This document shows positions 15,544 through 26,000 of a DNA stretch of 64,000 nt, in pieces. This stretch comes from Pedobacter sp. PF22-3. GTDB lineage: Bacteria; Bacteroidota; Bacteroidia; Sphingobacteriales; Sphingobacteriaceae. Position 1 is the first letter of the stretch. Each line of letters starts with the position of its first letter. A program made the position numbers and the translations under genes. Under the pieces are notes generated by a model, which worked only from the letters and a program-made list of their open reading frames with translations, was not told the DNA's origin and ran no database searches. Location of the stretch: assembly GCF_026239555.1 (NCBI RefSeq), contig NZ_JAPIVP010000005.1:248001-312000 (forward strand). The letters are read 5' to 3'.

Positions 15544-15575
15544 TTTGTTATTCGCGGTATTTTAAGGTACTTTTG
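15544..15575 (+). promoter_or_regulatory. Promoter of the DEAD-box helicase gene
   Basis: TTTG at 15544-15547, a 20-base spacer, and TACTTTTG at 15568-15575 match the Bacteroidota consensus. The TTG start codon lies 24 bases downstream. Confidence 0.6.
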
Positions 15576-15598
15576 CTAAAAGACATAAACACAATAGC

Positions 15599-16819
15599 TT
15601 GAATTTTAACGACTTTAATTTTAACCCCGATTTATACGAAGGTTTAATGGCCATGGGGTATAAAAGCGCTACTCCAATACAAGAACAAGCCATCCCGGTA
15701 ATTTTAGCTCATCATGATCTGATTGCCTGCGCTCAAACTGGTACAGGAAAAACGGCCAGCTACCTTTTACCCGTAATGGATAAAATTAGCAAAGCTGCCA
15801 ATAGGCACAACAATACCTTAATTTTGGCGCCAACACGAGAGCTTGCGCAACAGATTGATTTACAGGTAGAAGCTTTGGCTTATTTTACCAATATCAGTTC
15901 ATTAGCGGTTTACGGTGGGGGAGATGGTATTGCTTACGAACAGCAAAAACGCTCCATGCGCGATGGTGTAGATATCATTATTGCTACTCCGGGCAGGTTG
16001 ATGGCGCATTTATCTTCAGGTGTATTAAAACTGGAACATTTACAGCATTTGATTTTAGATGAAGCAGATAGAATGTTGGATATGGGCTTTTACGACGACA
16101 TTATCCGCATTATTAGCTATCTGCCAAAGAAAAGGCAAACGCTTTTGTTCTCCGCTACGATGGCGCCGAAAATAAGAACCATGGCGGGCAAGATCTTACA
16201 CGAACCGAAACAGATTACCATTTCAATTGCTAAACCTGCTGAAGGAATTGATCAACAAGCTTATAACATTCACGATCAGCAAAAACAAGCTTTGTTAACG
16301 GAAATTTTCAAAAGCGACCAATATAAAAGCAGTATCATTTTTGCCTCTACAAAAGAAAAGGTAAAGGCATTATATAAAGCTTTTAAAGGTTTGGGCATTA
16401 AAGCCGAAGCTTTCCACTCTGATTTGGGGCAAAAAGAACGCGAGGATATTTTATTGGCCTTCAAAAACCGAAGGTTACCAATTTTAATCGGAACGGATGT
16501 ATTATCTCGTGGAATTGATGTAGAGGGAATCGATTTGGTAATCAATTATGATGTTCCTGGCGATCCGGCCGATTATGTGCACCGCATTGGGCGTACGGCA
16601 AGGGCTGCAACTAAGGGTACAGCCATTACCCTGGTTAACGGAAGGGATAAACGCAAGTTTGATAACATCGAAAAGTTAATTGAGAAACCGGTTCCGCGTA
16701 TGCCACTCCCAGAAACCATAGCTGCAATGGAAATTACGCATGTAGAAGAAAAGAAAGCACCGCATAAAGGAAATAAAAAGGTTTGGCATAAAAAGAAAAA
16801 ACCAAAACCTTCAGCTTAA
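15599..16819 (+). CDS. DEAD-box ATP-dependent RNA helicase
   Basis: A 406-residue RhlE-type helicase. Motifs in order: Q-motif (SATPIQEQAIP), motif I AQTGTGKT, Ia PTRELAQQ, II DEAD within ILDEADRMLDMGF, III SAT, and the C-terminal motifs IIFASTKEKV, GTDVLSRGIDVEGIDLVINYD and HRIGRTAR. A basic tail (HKGNKKVWHKKKKPK) probably binds RNA. It likely remodels structured RNA in ribosome assembly or mRNA turnover. The start is TTG; the N-terminus NFNDFNFNPDLYEGL is already the conserved F-motif region, so no upstream extension is needed. A terminator follows. Confidence 0.92.
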   Translation: MNFNDFNFNPDLYEGLMAMGYKSATPIQEQAIPVILAHHDLIACAQTGTGKTASYLLPVMDKISKAANRHNNTLILAPTRELAQQIDLQVEALAYFTNISSLAVYGGGDGIAYEQQKRSMRDGVDIIIATPGRLMAHLSSGVLKLEHLQHLILDEADRMLDMGFYDDIIRIISYLPKKRQTLLFSATMAPKIRTMAGKILHEPKQITISIAKPAEGIDQQAYNIHDQQKQALLTEIFKSDQYKSSIIFASTKEKVKALYKAFKGLGIKAEAFHSDLGQKEREDILLAFKNRRLPILIGTDVLSRGIDVEGIDLVINYDVPGDPADYVHRIGRTARAATKGTAITLVNGRDKRKFDNIEKLIEKPVPRMPLPETIAAMEITHVEEKKAPHKGNKKVWHKKKKPKPSA

Positions 16820-16828
16820 AAAAATCTG

Positions 16829-16864
16829 AAACGCCATAAGAATGTGCTTATTGGCGTTTTTCTT
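16829..16864 (+). terminator. Rho-independent terminator after the helicase gene
   Basis: Stem AAACGCCA (16829-16836) with TGGCGTTT (16852-16859), extended by TAAG/CTTA with one bulged T, then a T-rich tail. The putative -33 element of the next gene lies inside this hairpin. Confidence 0.85.
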
Positions 16865-16880
16865 TTATAGATTATCTTTG
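16851..16880 (+). promoter_or_regulatory. Promoter of the AEC transporter gene, overlapping the helicase terminator
   Basis: TTG at 16851-16853 (in the terminator stem), a 19-base spacer, and TATCTTTG at 16873-16880. The ATG at 16890 is only 9 bases after the -7 box, so the transcript would be leaderless or nearly so. Confidence 0.5.
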
Positions 16881-16889
16881 CGCTATTTG

Positions 16890-17801
16890 ATGGCAAATTT
16901 CATTCTTATCGGTTTATGCATTTTGGCTGGCATTCTTTTCAGAAAGAGTAAGTCGTTGCCCAAAGATGCACATAAGGGCATTAATGCATGGATTATCTAT
17001 ATTGCACTGCCTGCTGTGTCGTTTAAGTATCTGCCACATATTACCTGGAGTAAAGATTTATTGTTTCCGGCATTTGCGCCAATTGGTGTCTGGCTATTGG
17101 GTTGGCTATTTATTGCCCTCTATAGCCGTACCCAGAATATCAGCAAAGCTACTGCTGGCGGATTAAAACTAACCAGTTCGCTAAGTAATACTTCATTTGT
17201 GGGTTTCCCGCTAATTCTGGCTTATTTTAGCGAAAAGGAACTGGCAATTGCTATTATCTGTGATCAGGTAACTTTTATGCTGCTGTCTACCATTGGTGTT
17301 ATTGTGGCCATCCGTTCTTCGCAGGATCAAAAGTTAAGCCCAAAATTAGTGCTGAAAAAAGTATTGACCTTTCCACCGCTTATTGGTTGTGTTTTAGCAC
17401 TGATTCTGCCACATTTTATTAATCTTTCTTCACTTGATCCACTATTCGAAAAGCTGGCGGGCACAGTTGGTCCATTGGCGCTATTTTCGATAGGTTTACA
17501 ACTAAAATTTGGGGGATGGTTTAGCGAATTGAAACACATCGGGTTTGCTTTATTGTACAAACTGATCCTGGCGCCATTTGCTGTGTTGATTGTGGCAATT
17601 CTCTTAAATGCAAATGGAATGATTATCAAAATCAGCATTTTCGAAATGGCTATGCCTACATTAGTAAGCGCTGGTGTAGTAGCCGATCAATATAACCTTA
17701 ACCCTAAGCTTTCTAATCTGGTGGTGGGGATTGGGATATTGCTTTCATTTATTACTACGGGTTTATGGTGGTTGGTGCTGAATTATTCAGGGGTGGTTTA
17801 A
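16890..17801 (+). CDS. AEC-family auxin efflux carrier-like transporter
   Basis: A 303-residue membrane protein with about ten hydrophobic helices, matching the AEC family (bile/auxin carrier fold; bacterial members export or import small organic acids). Typical segments are GINAWIIYIALPAVSF near the N-terminus, TSSLSNTSFVGFPLILAYF in the middle with the conserved NTxFxGxP motif, and MAMPTLVSAGVVADQYNLN near the C-terminus. The start at 16890 is preferred over an ATG at 16842 because that codon falls inside the preceding terminator hairpin and upstream of the -7 box. The substrate is unknown. Confidence 0.85.
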   Translation: MANFILIGLCILAGILFRKSKSLPKDAHKGINAWIIYIALPAVSFKYLPHITWSKDLLFPAFAPIGVWLLGWLFIALYSRTQNISKATAGGLKLTSSLSNTSFVGFPLILAYFSEKELAIAIICDQVTFMLLSTIGVIVAIRSSQDQKLSPKLVLKKVLTFPPLIGCVLALILPHFINLSSLDPLFEKLAGTVGPLALFSIGLQLKFGGWFSELKHIGFALLYKLILAPFAVLIVAILLNANGMIIKISIFEMAMPTLVSAGVVADQYNLNPKLSNLVVGIGILLSFITTGLWWLVLNYSGVV

Positions 17802-17811
17802 TTTTACTTTT

Positions 17812-17998
17812 TTACCACAGAGACTGAAGAGAAAAGGCACGAAGATCACAGAGATTTGTATATTTTAACAACAGATAGAAAGGATGGGCACAGATAGAAA
17901 CTCTAATTTATTATAAACGTCAAAGTGAGAGAAGTAGGCTAGTTCACAGGGTTTCTCAGTGTTCCTCTGTGTAAAACTCGGTGAGCTCTGTGGTTAAC
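17812..17998. repeat. Family R2 intergenic inverted repeat
   Basis: ACCACAGAG (17814-17822) pairs with CTCTGTGGT (17986-17994) across about 160 bases, with internal pieces such as CACAGAGATT and TCCTCTGTGTAAAACTCG. It fills most of the 248-base convergent gap between the AEC transporter and the C1 peptidase. Confidence 0.65.
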
Positions 17999-17999
17999 A

Positions 18000-18028
18000 A
18001 AAAAAGCCGCAAAATTTCTTCTGCGGCT
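18000..18028 (-). terminator. Rho-independent terminator after the C1 peptidase gene
   Basis: On the minus strand, a 7-base stem (AGCCGCA at 18005-18011 pairs with TGCGGCT at 18022-18028) is followed by a T-run complementary to the A-run at 18000-18005. Confidence 0.75.
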
Positions 18029-18049
18029 CCTTAAATGATTTTGATTGAA

Positions 18050-19243
18050 TTACAAAGCTAATTTCTTAGCAATTGCAGATGGGATACCTGCTTTGTTTAA
18101 TAAAATTGCAGTTGTTTTATATTTTACATAGTTTTTAGTTACGTATAAATATCCTTTGTAATCGTTGCTTGCTCCCCAGGAGTTTTTAACGATATAATAT
18201 TCTTTACCGTTCTGATCTTTGGCTAAACCAACAATGTGCATACCATGATCATCAGTGGTTTGATAGTTGTCGAAAGCAAGCTGACGGTTTTCCTGTGTAA
18301 TTTCCATCTCTGGCTGTGGACCGTTAAACATTTCTGCTTTTTGTTTCGCAGTCATATCAGCGAAAGGCGTTTGCGGCACAAAGGCTACACCATTTTTCCA
18401 GCTGAAGTTTTTTTCGCTAACATCTGTAGCCCATGCCACTGTATAACCACCTTTTAAGGCATTATCAATAATATCTGTTAGCTCGTTCACTTTTACATTA
18501 TAAACCTGATCGAAAGACCAGTTATCTGGTACCAATAAAGTAAATTTGCTATAGAAAGGGTGATCGTTGAATGAAGAAAGTTCCACATAGTTATCTGGAT
18601 TTAAACCTACCACTTCCTGAGCGAAAGTTTTAGGGGTATATTTTTTACCATTATAGGTGAAGTTTTCTGGTACGGCACCCAAATAAGCGTCGATTACACT
18701 TGTATAAGCTTTTAACCAGTTAGGTGTTAACTCGCCATTTGCATTTTTTACAACAGCTTCTAAAACACCTTTTTCAATATCGCCAAGTTCTGCAGTTTTA
18801 TTGATTTTAGTGCCGTAGTTTAGTCCGGTGTATACCTCTTGTGGAACTGCGCCATATTTTCTGTACATGTTGATTACGTCGTGCAAAGCGCCACCATCGC
18901 CTAATGAAACTGCCCCATGCATGCGCACGTAATTTTTACCTTTTTCTACATAAGCATTACGGGCTGAGAAAAGCGGAGATAAAGCTACAGGCTGTTTGCC
19001 AGCTTTAATCATTTCTGATTCTAAAAATGAGTTGGTAGAATAGCTCCAGCAGGTACCTGAAGATCCCTGGTTCTGAACCGGGGTATTGGCAAGATTAATT
19101 ACTTCCGTAAATTTAAAAGAAGCTGCACTGTTTTCGCTTTGGTTGTTTTTTAAAGAATTAACGAGATTGTCTTGTGCATAAGTCGCTGATATAGATAACG
19201 ACAATGCCAAACCAATCACACTGATTTTGGTGTAGTTGATCAT
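18050..19243 (-). CDS. Exported C1-family cysteine peptidase (bleomycin hydrolase/PepC-like)
   Basis: A 397-residue papain-superfamily peptidase. The start at 19243 (MINYTKISVIGLAL) gives a clean signal peptide cut after ATYAQ; a longer frame starting at 19300 would place 19 extra residues ahead of it. The catalytic cysteine is in VQNQGSSGTCWSYS, the histidine in DDHGMHIVGLA, and the asparagine in YIVKNSWG. The arrangement resembles the C1B group (bleomycin hydrolase, aminopeptidase C), but export to the periplasm or beyond sets it apart from the cytosolic enzymes. It is monocistronic with its own terminator. Confidence 0.88.
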   Translation of the reverse strand: MINYTKISVIGLALSLSISATYAQDNLVNSLKNNQSENSAASFKFTEVINLANTPVQNQGSSGTCWSYSTNSFLESEMIKAGKQPVALSPLFSARNAYVEKGKNYVRMHGAVSLGDGGALHDVINMYRKYGAVPQEVYTGLNYGTKINKTAELGDIEKGVLEAVVKNANGELTPNWLKAYTSVIDAYLGAVPENFTYNGKKYTPKTFAQEVVGLNPDNYVELSSFNDHPFYSKFTLLVPDNWSFDQVYNVKVNELTDIIDNALKGGYTVAWATDVSEKNFSWKNGVAFVPQTPFADMTAKQKAEMFNGPQPEMEITQENRQLAFDNYQTTDDHGMHIVGLAKDQNGKEYYIVKNSWGASNDYKGYLYVTKNYVKYKTTAILLNKAGIPSAIAKKLAL

Positions 19244-19352
19244 TTTATGAATAATTAATAAAGTCAGCGAATGTAAAAATACTTGTTGATTTGACCTCAA
19301 AAATTTTGTAATAAATCAATAACATCGGTCATTTTATTGCAACAATGTTGAA

Positions 19353-20780
19353 TTAACATTCTGGTAAACTGATCGGAATGTTGGTTGCTAATCCGCCGTC
19401 AGATGTTTCTTTGTATTTGGCATTCATGTCGAGTGCAGTTTCCCACATGGTATTTACCACCGCATCTAAACTTACTTTTGCCTTATCAGGATTACTTTGT
19501 AATGCCAATTGGCTCGCGGTAATGGCTTTAATGGCACCCATGGTGTTTCTTTCGATGCAAGGAATCTGTACCAGGCCGCCAATCGGATCGCAGGTTAAAC
19601 CCAGGTGATGTTCCATGGCAATTTCTGCTGCCATTAAAACCTGCCGCTGCGAACCACCTAAACACTCGGTTAAGGCTGCTGCAGCCATGGCCGAGGAAAC
19701 GCCGATTTCGGCCTGACATCCACCCATAGCGGCTGAAATTGTTGCTCCTTTTTTGAAAATACTGCCAATTTCTGATGCACAGGCAACAAACTGGATGATT
19801 TTTTCTTCGCTATAACCATCACAAAAGGTGATAAAATATTGCAATACGGCAGGGATTACGCCTGCGGCACCATTGGTAGGGGCGGTTACCACACGACCAA
19901 ACGATGCATTTTCTTCATTAACAGCTAATGCAAAACAGCTTACCCAGTCTAAAATATAGTTAAAGCCGTTTCCGCCTTTTCTGATCGCTGTTACCCAGCC
20001 AGTATAATCTGAATATTCGGTTTTGCCAATTAATCGTTTATTTAATGGAAATGCTCTCCGCGCTACATTTAAGCCTCCAGGTAAAAAACCTGTGGTATGG
20101 CAGCCACGATAAATACAATCGCGCATCACGGCGAAATGCTGCAAAATCCCTTTTTTGGTCTCTGCTTCAGTACGCCAGGCCAGTTCATTCTCCATTACGA
20201 TTTCGCTTACCTTTAAACCGGTAGATAAACACCAGTGTAAAAGATCTTTGGCTTTCTCTACAGGAAAGGGAAGGTCTACCTGGGCTTTTTTGCTATTGTC
20301 TTCGCCCTCTTTTACCACAAAACCGCCACCAATGGAATAGTAGGTTTCTGAAAAAGCTTTTCCATCTTTTAAAAATGCCTGAAAGGTAACAGCATTGGGG
20401 TGGAATGGTAAACTTTCAGCGAAAAGGAAAAGCAGGTCGTTATCATAATCAAAATCAATAATTAATTGATCGGCAAGATTTAATTTTTTATCTCTTTGGA
20501 TGCTTTCGAATGTAGGGGTAACTGCATCTACATCAAAAGTTACCGGATCTGCACCTGTTAAGCCCAGCAGAATGGCTACATCAGTTCCATGTCCTTTGCC
20601 TGTTTTGGCAAGAGAGCCATACAGTAATATCTTGATACCTTCAACATTGTTAATCAGGTTATGCTGTGTAAGGGAAGCCGTAAATTGCTGGGCAGCCCGC
20701 CACGGACCTAATGTATGCGAACTGGATGGGCCAATACCTATTTTAAAAATATCGAAAACCGAAATTTGTTCCTTAATCAT
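19353..20780 (-). CDS. sdaA: L-serine ammonia-lyase (L-serine dehydratase), single-chain iron-sulfur type
   Basis: A 475-residue enzyme converting L-serine to pyruvate and ammonia. The N-terminal beta domain starts [24 protein letters not shown], and the C-terminal alpha domain carries the 4Fe-4S cysteines in MGGCQAEIG and [14 protein letters not shown]. Both domains are fused in one chain, as in E. coli SdaA. The start codon overlaps no upstream gene; the neighbours are unrelated, so it is probably a single-gene unit. No ACT domain is seen. Confidence 0.95.
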   Translation of the reverse strand: MIKEQISVFDIFKIGIGPSSSHTLGPWRAAQQFTASLTQHNLINNVEGIKILLYGSLAKTGKGHGTDVAILLGLTGADPVTFDVDAVTPTFESIQRDKKLNLADQLIIDFDYDNDLLFLFAESLPFHPNAVTFQAFLKDGKAFSETYYSIGGGFVVKEGEDNSKKAQVDLPFPVEKAKDLLHWCLSTGLKVSEIVMENELAWRTEAETKKGILQHFAVMRDCIYRGCHTTGFLPGGLNVARRAFPLNKRLIGKTEYSDYTGWVTAIRKGGNGFNYILDWVSCFALAVNEENASFGRVVTAPTNGAAGVIPAVLQYFITFCDGYSEEKIIQFVACASEIGSIFKKGATISAAMGGCQAEIGVSSAMAAAALTECLGGSQRQVLMAAEIAMEHHLGLTCDPIGGLVQIPCIERNTMGAIKAITASQLALQSNPDKAKVSLDAVVNTMWETALDMNAKYKETSDGGLATNIPISLPEC

Positions 20781-20892
20781 TATGAAAGTTAGTTATACAA
20801 AGCTATAATTGTTTTATGATTTTGGATAAATTAATTTTGTGTGAATACCGAAATATTTTATTTTAGAAAAATCTAATCCAAACGCTCCAAAA

Positions 20893-21384
20893 ATGGACTT
20901 TAACAATCATTATCAAGAAATTGACTTAAGCTACTGCCGTGCCAGCTCGGGCAAAAGACTTGCAAATTATATCATCGACTTAATTGTTTTTTACGTCATT
21001 CTTTTTGGCGTTTACATTTGTGTCGGCATTTTATTTTCTGGACTTTTAGACGGCATCACTGACCTTGTAGACCGGTTAATCGCTATGGTTTGTTATGGCT
21101 TTATCATGTGTTTAATAGAAGCTGTTTCACGTGGAAAATCAATCGGAAAACTGATCACCGGAACGAAAGCTGTAAACCTGGATGGTAGTGAGATCAATTT
21201 CGCAAAAGCATTTACTCGGAATATGATCCGTGTAATTCCTTTTAATGCCATTAGCGGCCTCAGCAGTCCCTGTGATCCCTGGCATGATCGCTTGTCGGAC
21301 ACGATGGTAGTTGACGAGAAAAAACTGTCCTTACAAACGCAAAGAGTTGATCTGTTTGATGCGGTTAAAAATCAAACTCAATAA
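20893..21384 (+). CDS. RDD-family membrane protein
   Basis: A 163-residue membrane protein with the RDD-domain pattern: RLANYIIDLIVFYVILFGVY (first helix with the conserved Arg and Asp), two further hydrophobic stretches at about 60-85, and GKSIGKLITGTKAVNLDG followed by FTRNMIRVIPF and HDRLSDTMVV. RDD proteins are of unclear function; some have been linked to ion exchange. The 3' end overlaps the convergent MgtC-like gene by 20 bases. Confidence 0.85.
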   Translation: MDFNNHYQEIDLSYCRASSGKRLANYIIDLIVFYVILFGVYICVGILFSGLLDGITDLVDRLIAMVCYGFIMCLIEAVSRGKSIGKLITGTKAVNLDGSEINFAKAFTRNMIRVIPFNAISGLSSPCDPWHDRLSDTMVVDEKKLSLQTQRVDLFDAVKNQTQ

Positions 21385-22024
21385 TATCTTCATCTTTCAG
21401 CATCCGCTCTACAAACTTCTGGTGATTTTGTGGCGTACCGGTAGCCGTCCAGTTTCCGGTAATGATATTGTTTACCAGCTGATGCTTGCCACGTTGGGGT
21501 TTCAGTTTACTTTCCCTGAAAACTTCTTCGTAACTTTCTAAATCGCCATGTGTATGTTGTTTTTTAACAATGCGATAGATGCGCTTGGTAAAACGGCGGT
21601 CGCCGATTTCTTCTAAAAATGGGAAGATGATTAAAGCCAACATCACCACAATGGTAACGCCAACGGCCTGTTCGTAATAGCCAGAACCTACTGCCATGCC
21701 AATGGCTGCCACAATCCAGATGATGCAAGCTGTGGTTAACCCTTTAACGCGGTTTTCTTCTTTGAAAATTACTCCAGCCCCTAAAAAGCCAATGCCGGTA
21801 ACAATGTTAGACGCAATCCGATCCTGACTGGTGGGGCCTATATTAATCGATAGGATGGTAAATAAGGTAGCGCCCAGACCAATCATCATCATGGTTTTTA
21901 ATCCGGCAGATTTACTTCTGTACTCGCGTTCGGCTCCGATTATACCGCAAAGTAGTGTAGCCAATAAAAATTTATTGATTTCGCTTTGTGTTATAAAATG
22001 GTTTTGCTCTATAATTTCGTTCAT
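21365..22024 (-). CDS. MgtC/SapB-family membrane protein
   Basis: A 219-residue protein with the N-terminal four- to five-helix MgtC domain: LLATLLCGIIGAEREYRSKSAG, KTMMMIGLGATLFTILS, the conserved RIASNIVTGIGFLGAGVIF, and TTACIIWIVAAIGMAVGSGYY. A soluble C-terminal part of about 70 residues follows. MgtC proteins are linked to survival in low magnesium and to control of the F-type ATPase in pathogens; in environmental Bacteroidota the role is not established. It lies 23 bases upstream of the porP stop codon region on the same strand, with possible read-through from porP. Confidence 0.9.
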   Translation of the reverse strand: MNEIIEQNHFITQSEINKFLLATLLCGIIGAEREYRSKSAGLKTMMMIGLGATLFTILSINIGPTSQDRIASNIVTGIGFLGAGVIFKEENRVKGLTTACIIWIVAAIGMAVGSGYYEQAVGVTIVVMLALIIFPFLEEIGDRRFTKRIYRIVKKQHTHGDLESYEEVFRESKLKPQRGKHQLVNNIITGNWTATGTPQNHQKFVERMLKDEDIIEFDF

Positions 22025-22047
22025 CGCCTTTAATTGTCAACGGCAAA

Positions 22048-23061
22048 TTAATAAAAATCATAACATCTTAGTCCATTTGCACGGCCACCATTTGAACTAT
22101 TTGGAAAATATTTTTCATAACCTAGGCCAATTTCGGATGTTCCGCCTGTATTGCTGTAGTTAATTTTAGAAGTTGTAGCATCGTGACTAATTCCCAATCT
22201 GAATTTTTCACCATTGGTTTTGCGGTTAAAAATATCGAAGATTACTGAAAATACAATCGCATCATTTCCATTCGAATTGCCATCGTTACGATACCATATC
22301 CCGGCATTTATGCTTGCATACTTATACTGCAGGCCTGCGCTGAATGATTTTACATTGCCTTGTTTGTAGGCAACTATGGATGGGATGAGGTAATTTCCGT
22401 CACGATCGTACTCATCTGGCACCAAAGTTAACTTATAACTTAAATTACCCGAGATGCGCATTGGTAATTTGGCCTGAAAACCTGATAAGGATTCATTCGG
22501 ACGGTTAAGGTGATGTGCTGCCAAGCCCATCATGAATTTTCCTACTACGAGGTTGGCGCCAGCATTTGAGTCAAAATAATATCGGCTATCTACACTTGGT
22601 CTCTCGGCACCCGAAATACTTCCCGGGATATAACCTACGATATCGATCTGATCGCCAAACACTAGTTTATCCCAATTTAGCTTTTGGTTAGTAATGCCTC
22701 CTTGTAAACCAAATGATAAAGCAAAATTATCTCCACCAATGATATAAGAATAGCTTAAGGCAATGTTGTTCTTGAGCAGATAGGCAGTACCCTCACTGCT
22801 GCGGTTAAAAATAATTCCAACGCCGCTGTTTATTCTGGATAGATTAAGATCTCCTGAAGCCATCATGTACGAGTAATCGCTGGCCAAACCTGTCCATTGA
22901 TTACGGTAGAGTGCGTTAAACCTGATGTCGCCTTCAAATTGCCCGGTAAGTGCGGGATTTAAATAAATTGGTGCATTGTAAAACTGTGAGTAAATGTGGT
23001 CTTGCGCCAAAGCAACCATTGGCAGCAAGCAAAACAAAAATATGATTACCCTTCTACCCAT
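22048..23061 (-). CDS. Type IX secretion-associated outer-membrane protein PorP/SprF
   Basis: A 337-residue beta-barrel protein of the PorP/SprF family. The signal peptide ends ALAQDHIYSQFY; FYNAPIYLNPALTG is the family's N-terminal hallmark, followed by alternating strands such as FNALYRNQW. SprF-type proteins are needed to secrete and attach T9SS cargo with type B C-terminal domains. Its ATG is 3 bases after the stop of the giant PKD gene, so the two are surely co-transcribed, and the adjacent adhesin-like protein is its likely client. Confidence 0.93.
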   Translation of the reverse strand: MGRRVIIFLFCLLPMVALAQDHIYSQFYNAPIYLNPALTGQFEGDIRFNALYRNQWTGLASDYSYMMASGDLNLSRINSGVGIIFNRSSEGTAYLLKNNIALSYSYIIGGDNFALSFGLQGGITNQKLNWDKLVFGDQIDIVGYIPGSISGAERPSVDSRYYFDSNAGANLVVGKFMMGLAAHHLNRPNESLSGFQAKLPMRISGNLSYKLTLVPDEYDRDGNYLIPSIVAYKQGNVKSFSAGLQYKYASINAGIWYRNDGNSNGNDAIVFSVIFDIFNRKTNGEKFRLGISHDATTSKINYSNTGGTSEIGLGYEKYFPNSSNGGRANGLRCYDFY

Positions 23062-23064
23062 TAT

Positions 23065-26000
23065 CTATCTGATTAAATATATTACGCCGGTTTTTCGGGC
23101 AGGGGATGAATCGTAAGTCATTCCTTTCCACTCGCTTCCATTAATAAACTTGACGTCTACTTTCCAGTAATAAACACCCTGTGGCTGTTCCTGGCCTTTA
23201 TAAGTACCATCCCAACCTTCTAAAGGTGCGCCATCATCCAATTTGGTTGTTTCCCAAAGTAACTCTCCCCATTTGTTGAAAACAGACATGTTCCATTCTT
23301 TTATACCCCGACCTTTTGCTTTAAAGATTTTAATTTCATTTTTCGCGCTTGCTGGCATAAAGGAGTTGGGAATGTTTAAATTGCCCGGTACACTAATAAT
23401 TTTCACGAATTGGAAGGTAGTAGAAGAACAACCTTCTTTGTTCAATACTTTCAGGGTTACATTATAAGTGCCTTCGTTGGCATATGTATGGTTAGGATTT
23501 TGTAAAGTCGATTTCGCACCATCGCCAAAAGACCACTCCCAGCTAACCGAGCCTGCGCTTATATCTGTAAAGCCAAAAGTATAATTTGGAACAGATATTT
23601 CGTTCCCGGGGCTAACCGTGAATGTGGCCACTGGTGGTGCAACAATACGGATAAAATCTGTTTTTGTTACGGCTTGGGAACAATCCAATGCATTGATTGC
23701 GGTTAAGGTTACGGAGTAATTTATATCCGATCCAGTGTAGGTATGCTGTGGTTCAAATTCATTTGAGATCGGGGAACCATCACCAAAATCCCATGTATAA
23801 CCGATAGCGCCAACACTTGTGTTTTTAAATTTAACAACCAGGTTAGTACAACCAATAGTTTTATCGGCACTGAAACTTACTGTAGGTTGGGCAAGTACGG
23901 TTACTGTTTCAGTAGCTGAATTTTTTGAACAATCATTTTCAGCATCTAACCTGATGGTGTATTGGCCTGCTTTAAGAAAAGTATATGGAAAAACGCCCGT
24001 ATTGGTGGTCGGGATGACAACTGGTGCCTCTCCAGAATCCTCATTGGTAATGGTGTAAACGTAGCGACTGGCTCCGCTGGTGTTATTTAAAAAGTTTACA
24101 GTCCAGGGTGCGCAACCTTTTTTCTCGTTACCATTTACTACTAAGGCAGGCGTAATATCATTTGGCGAAACCCTGATCACAACTGGGGTAGCATTTGTTT
24201 CACCACAGCTATTCTTAGCCGTCATGTTAACAATAAAGTCTCTTACTACAAGCGTTTTAAAGGTATGGCTTATTGTGTTTCTATCCGTAATAGGCCCTGA
24301 TGAAGTGCCGTCGCCAAAATCGTAAGTGTAGGTTGTACCCGCACTTTCCGGACTCGTGTTGATGAAGTTCACAAGAAGATCAGCACATCCTGTTGTTTTA
24401 TCAGGCGAAAATATGGCAACAGGTTTGGCATGTACAATAACCGTTGCAGTTGTTATAACGGGAACGCCACAGGGTAAGGTTGTTGTTAGCGTAATGTTAT
24501 AGGTTTTATCTTTCCCGGTTGGATCAGCCTGAAAAGTTATTGCTGCAGGCTGTGCGAGGGTGGAAGTTTGACCATTGCCGAAATCCCATACATAAGTTGC
24601 GCTGTTAAGCGGATTAGTAGTGTTGGTGAAAGTAACACTAAGCGGGCCACAACCCTCTGTTGCACTTTGTGTAAACGATGGTGTAACACTAGGGAAAGTA
24701 CTAAATACTTCACTTTTTTCGTCCTGATTACAACCCAGGCTACTGGTAACAACAAGTTTTATGGTTACGCTTTCGTTGCCATTCGTGATGGTATAGCCAG
24801 GAAAGGTTGCTCCTACTCCAATTTGTACATTATTGGCAAACCAGGTATAAACACTATTTCTATCGGGGTATAATGTTGCGGCAATATTGGAAGCATCGAG
24901 TTTAAAAGGGGCACATCCGGTGTTGGTGTTGTAAGTTATTTCGGCTTTTGCATTCGGGTTTACTGTTATCTTAATCTGGTTGCTTAAACTATTATCGCAA
25001 ACCCCACTGGCAACTGATCGGCGGTAATAAATGCTTGCAGTTGGTGTTGGCGGTGTAAAGTTTAAACTGTTTGCCCCCAACACATCGCTCCAATCCGTCC
25101 CATTTAAGCTTGATTGCCATTGATAGGTGTATGATCCGCTACCGCCACTAGGTGTAGTGCCTGTTAAAGCTGCAGCAGCTGTGCCGATACATATGTTTTG
25201 ATCGGCAGAAATGGTGTTGTTGGTTAGCGCTGGTAAAACAGTAATTTGTACCGAATTACTGAACGAGGGACAAGAGGTACTGTTTACTACCCGCCTGAAA
25301 TAACTAGAAGCAGTAGCTGTTATAGTTAAATCTCTATTAATGGCCGAAGGAATATTTGCCCATGTATTGCCATCGGCACTGCTTTGCCACTGGTAGGCAT
25401 AAGTGCCTGTTCCTCCTGTAGGTACATCACCGTTAATGGTAATATTCTGTCCTGAGCAAGTGGGTGCAGCCGATGCGCTAATGTTATTGGTAACTAGTGG
25501 ATAATAAGTAATGGTTATATCATCAGTAGAAGGGGGGCAAGCGCCAAAACCGGTAATAGTCCACTTGAAAGTGTAAGTTTCCCCTGGTACTAAACCGGTA
25601 ACCGTAGTATTGTATAGGTTAGGATCGGTAATAACAACGCCTGTTTGAGCCGATACGATGGTCCAGGCACCACTGTTCGGTGCTGGATTGTTTCCATTGA
25701 GGTTAATGCTGCTCCCGGTGCATAAATTTTGGTCTGGTCCTGCGTTTGCTACAACAGTTCCGGGGTTTACCGTGATGGTGGTTACGGTAGAAAAAGCTTC
25801 TGCACAACTACCGCTTTGCACTACTGCACGGTATTGTGTGGTAATGGTGAGGTTAGTAAATACATATGGATTTGCAGTTGAAGTGATGGTAGACCAGTTA
25901 ATCCCATTATCAATAGATCTTTCCCAACGGACAATATTGCCAACCTGCCCTGCTAAATTGATGTTCCCTCCATTTGAACCTGCACAAACACTCGCATCCC

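Noticed and set aside
16842..16889. Upstream start for the AEC transporter
   Set aside because: The ATG falls in the loop of the preceding terminator and upstream of the -7 box.
21365..21384. Convergent overlap of the RDD and MgtC-like genes as a sign of a frameshift
   Set aside because: Both proteins have normal lengths and intact family ends; a 20-base tail-to-tail overlap is ordinary.
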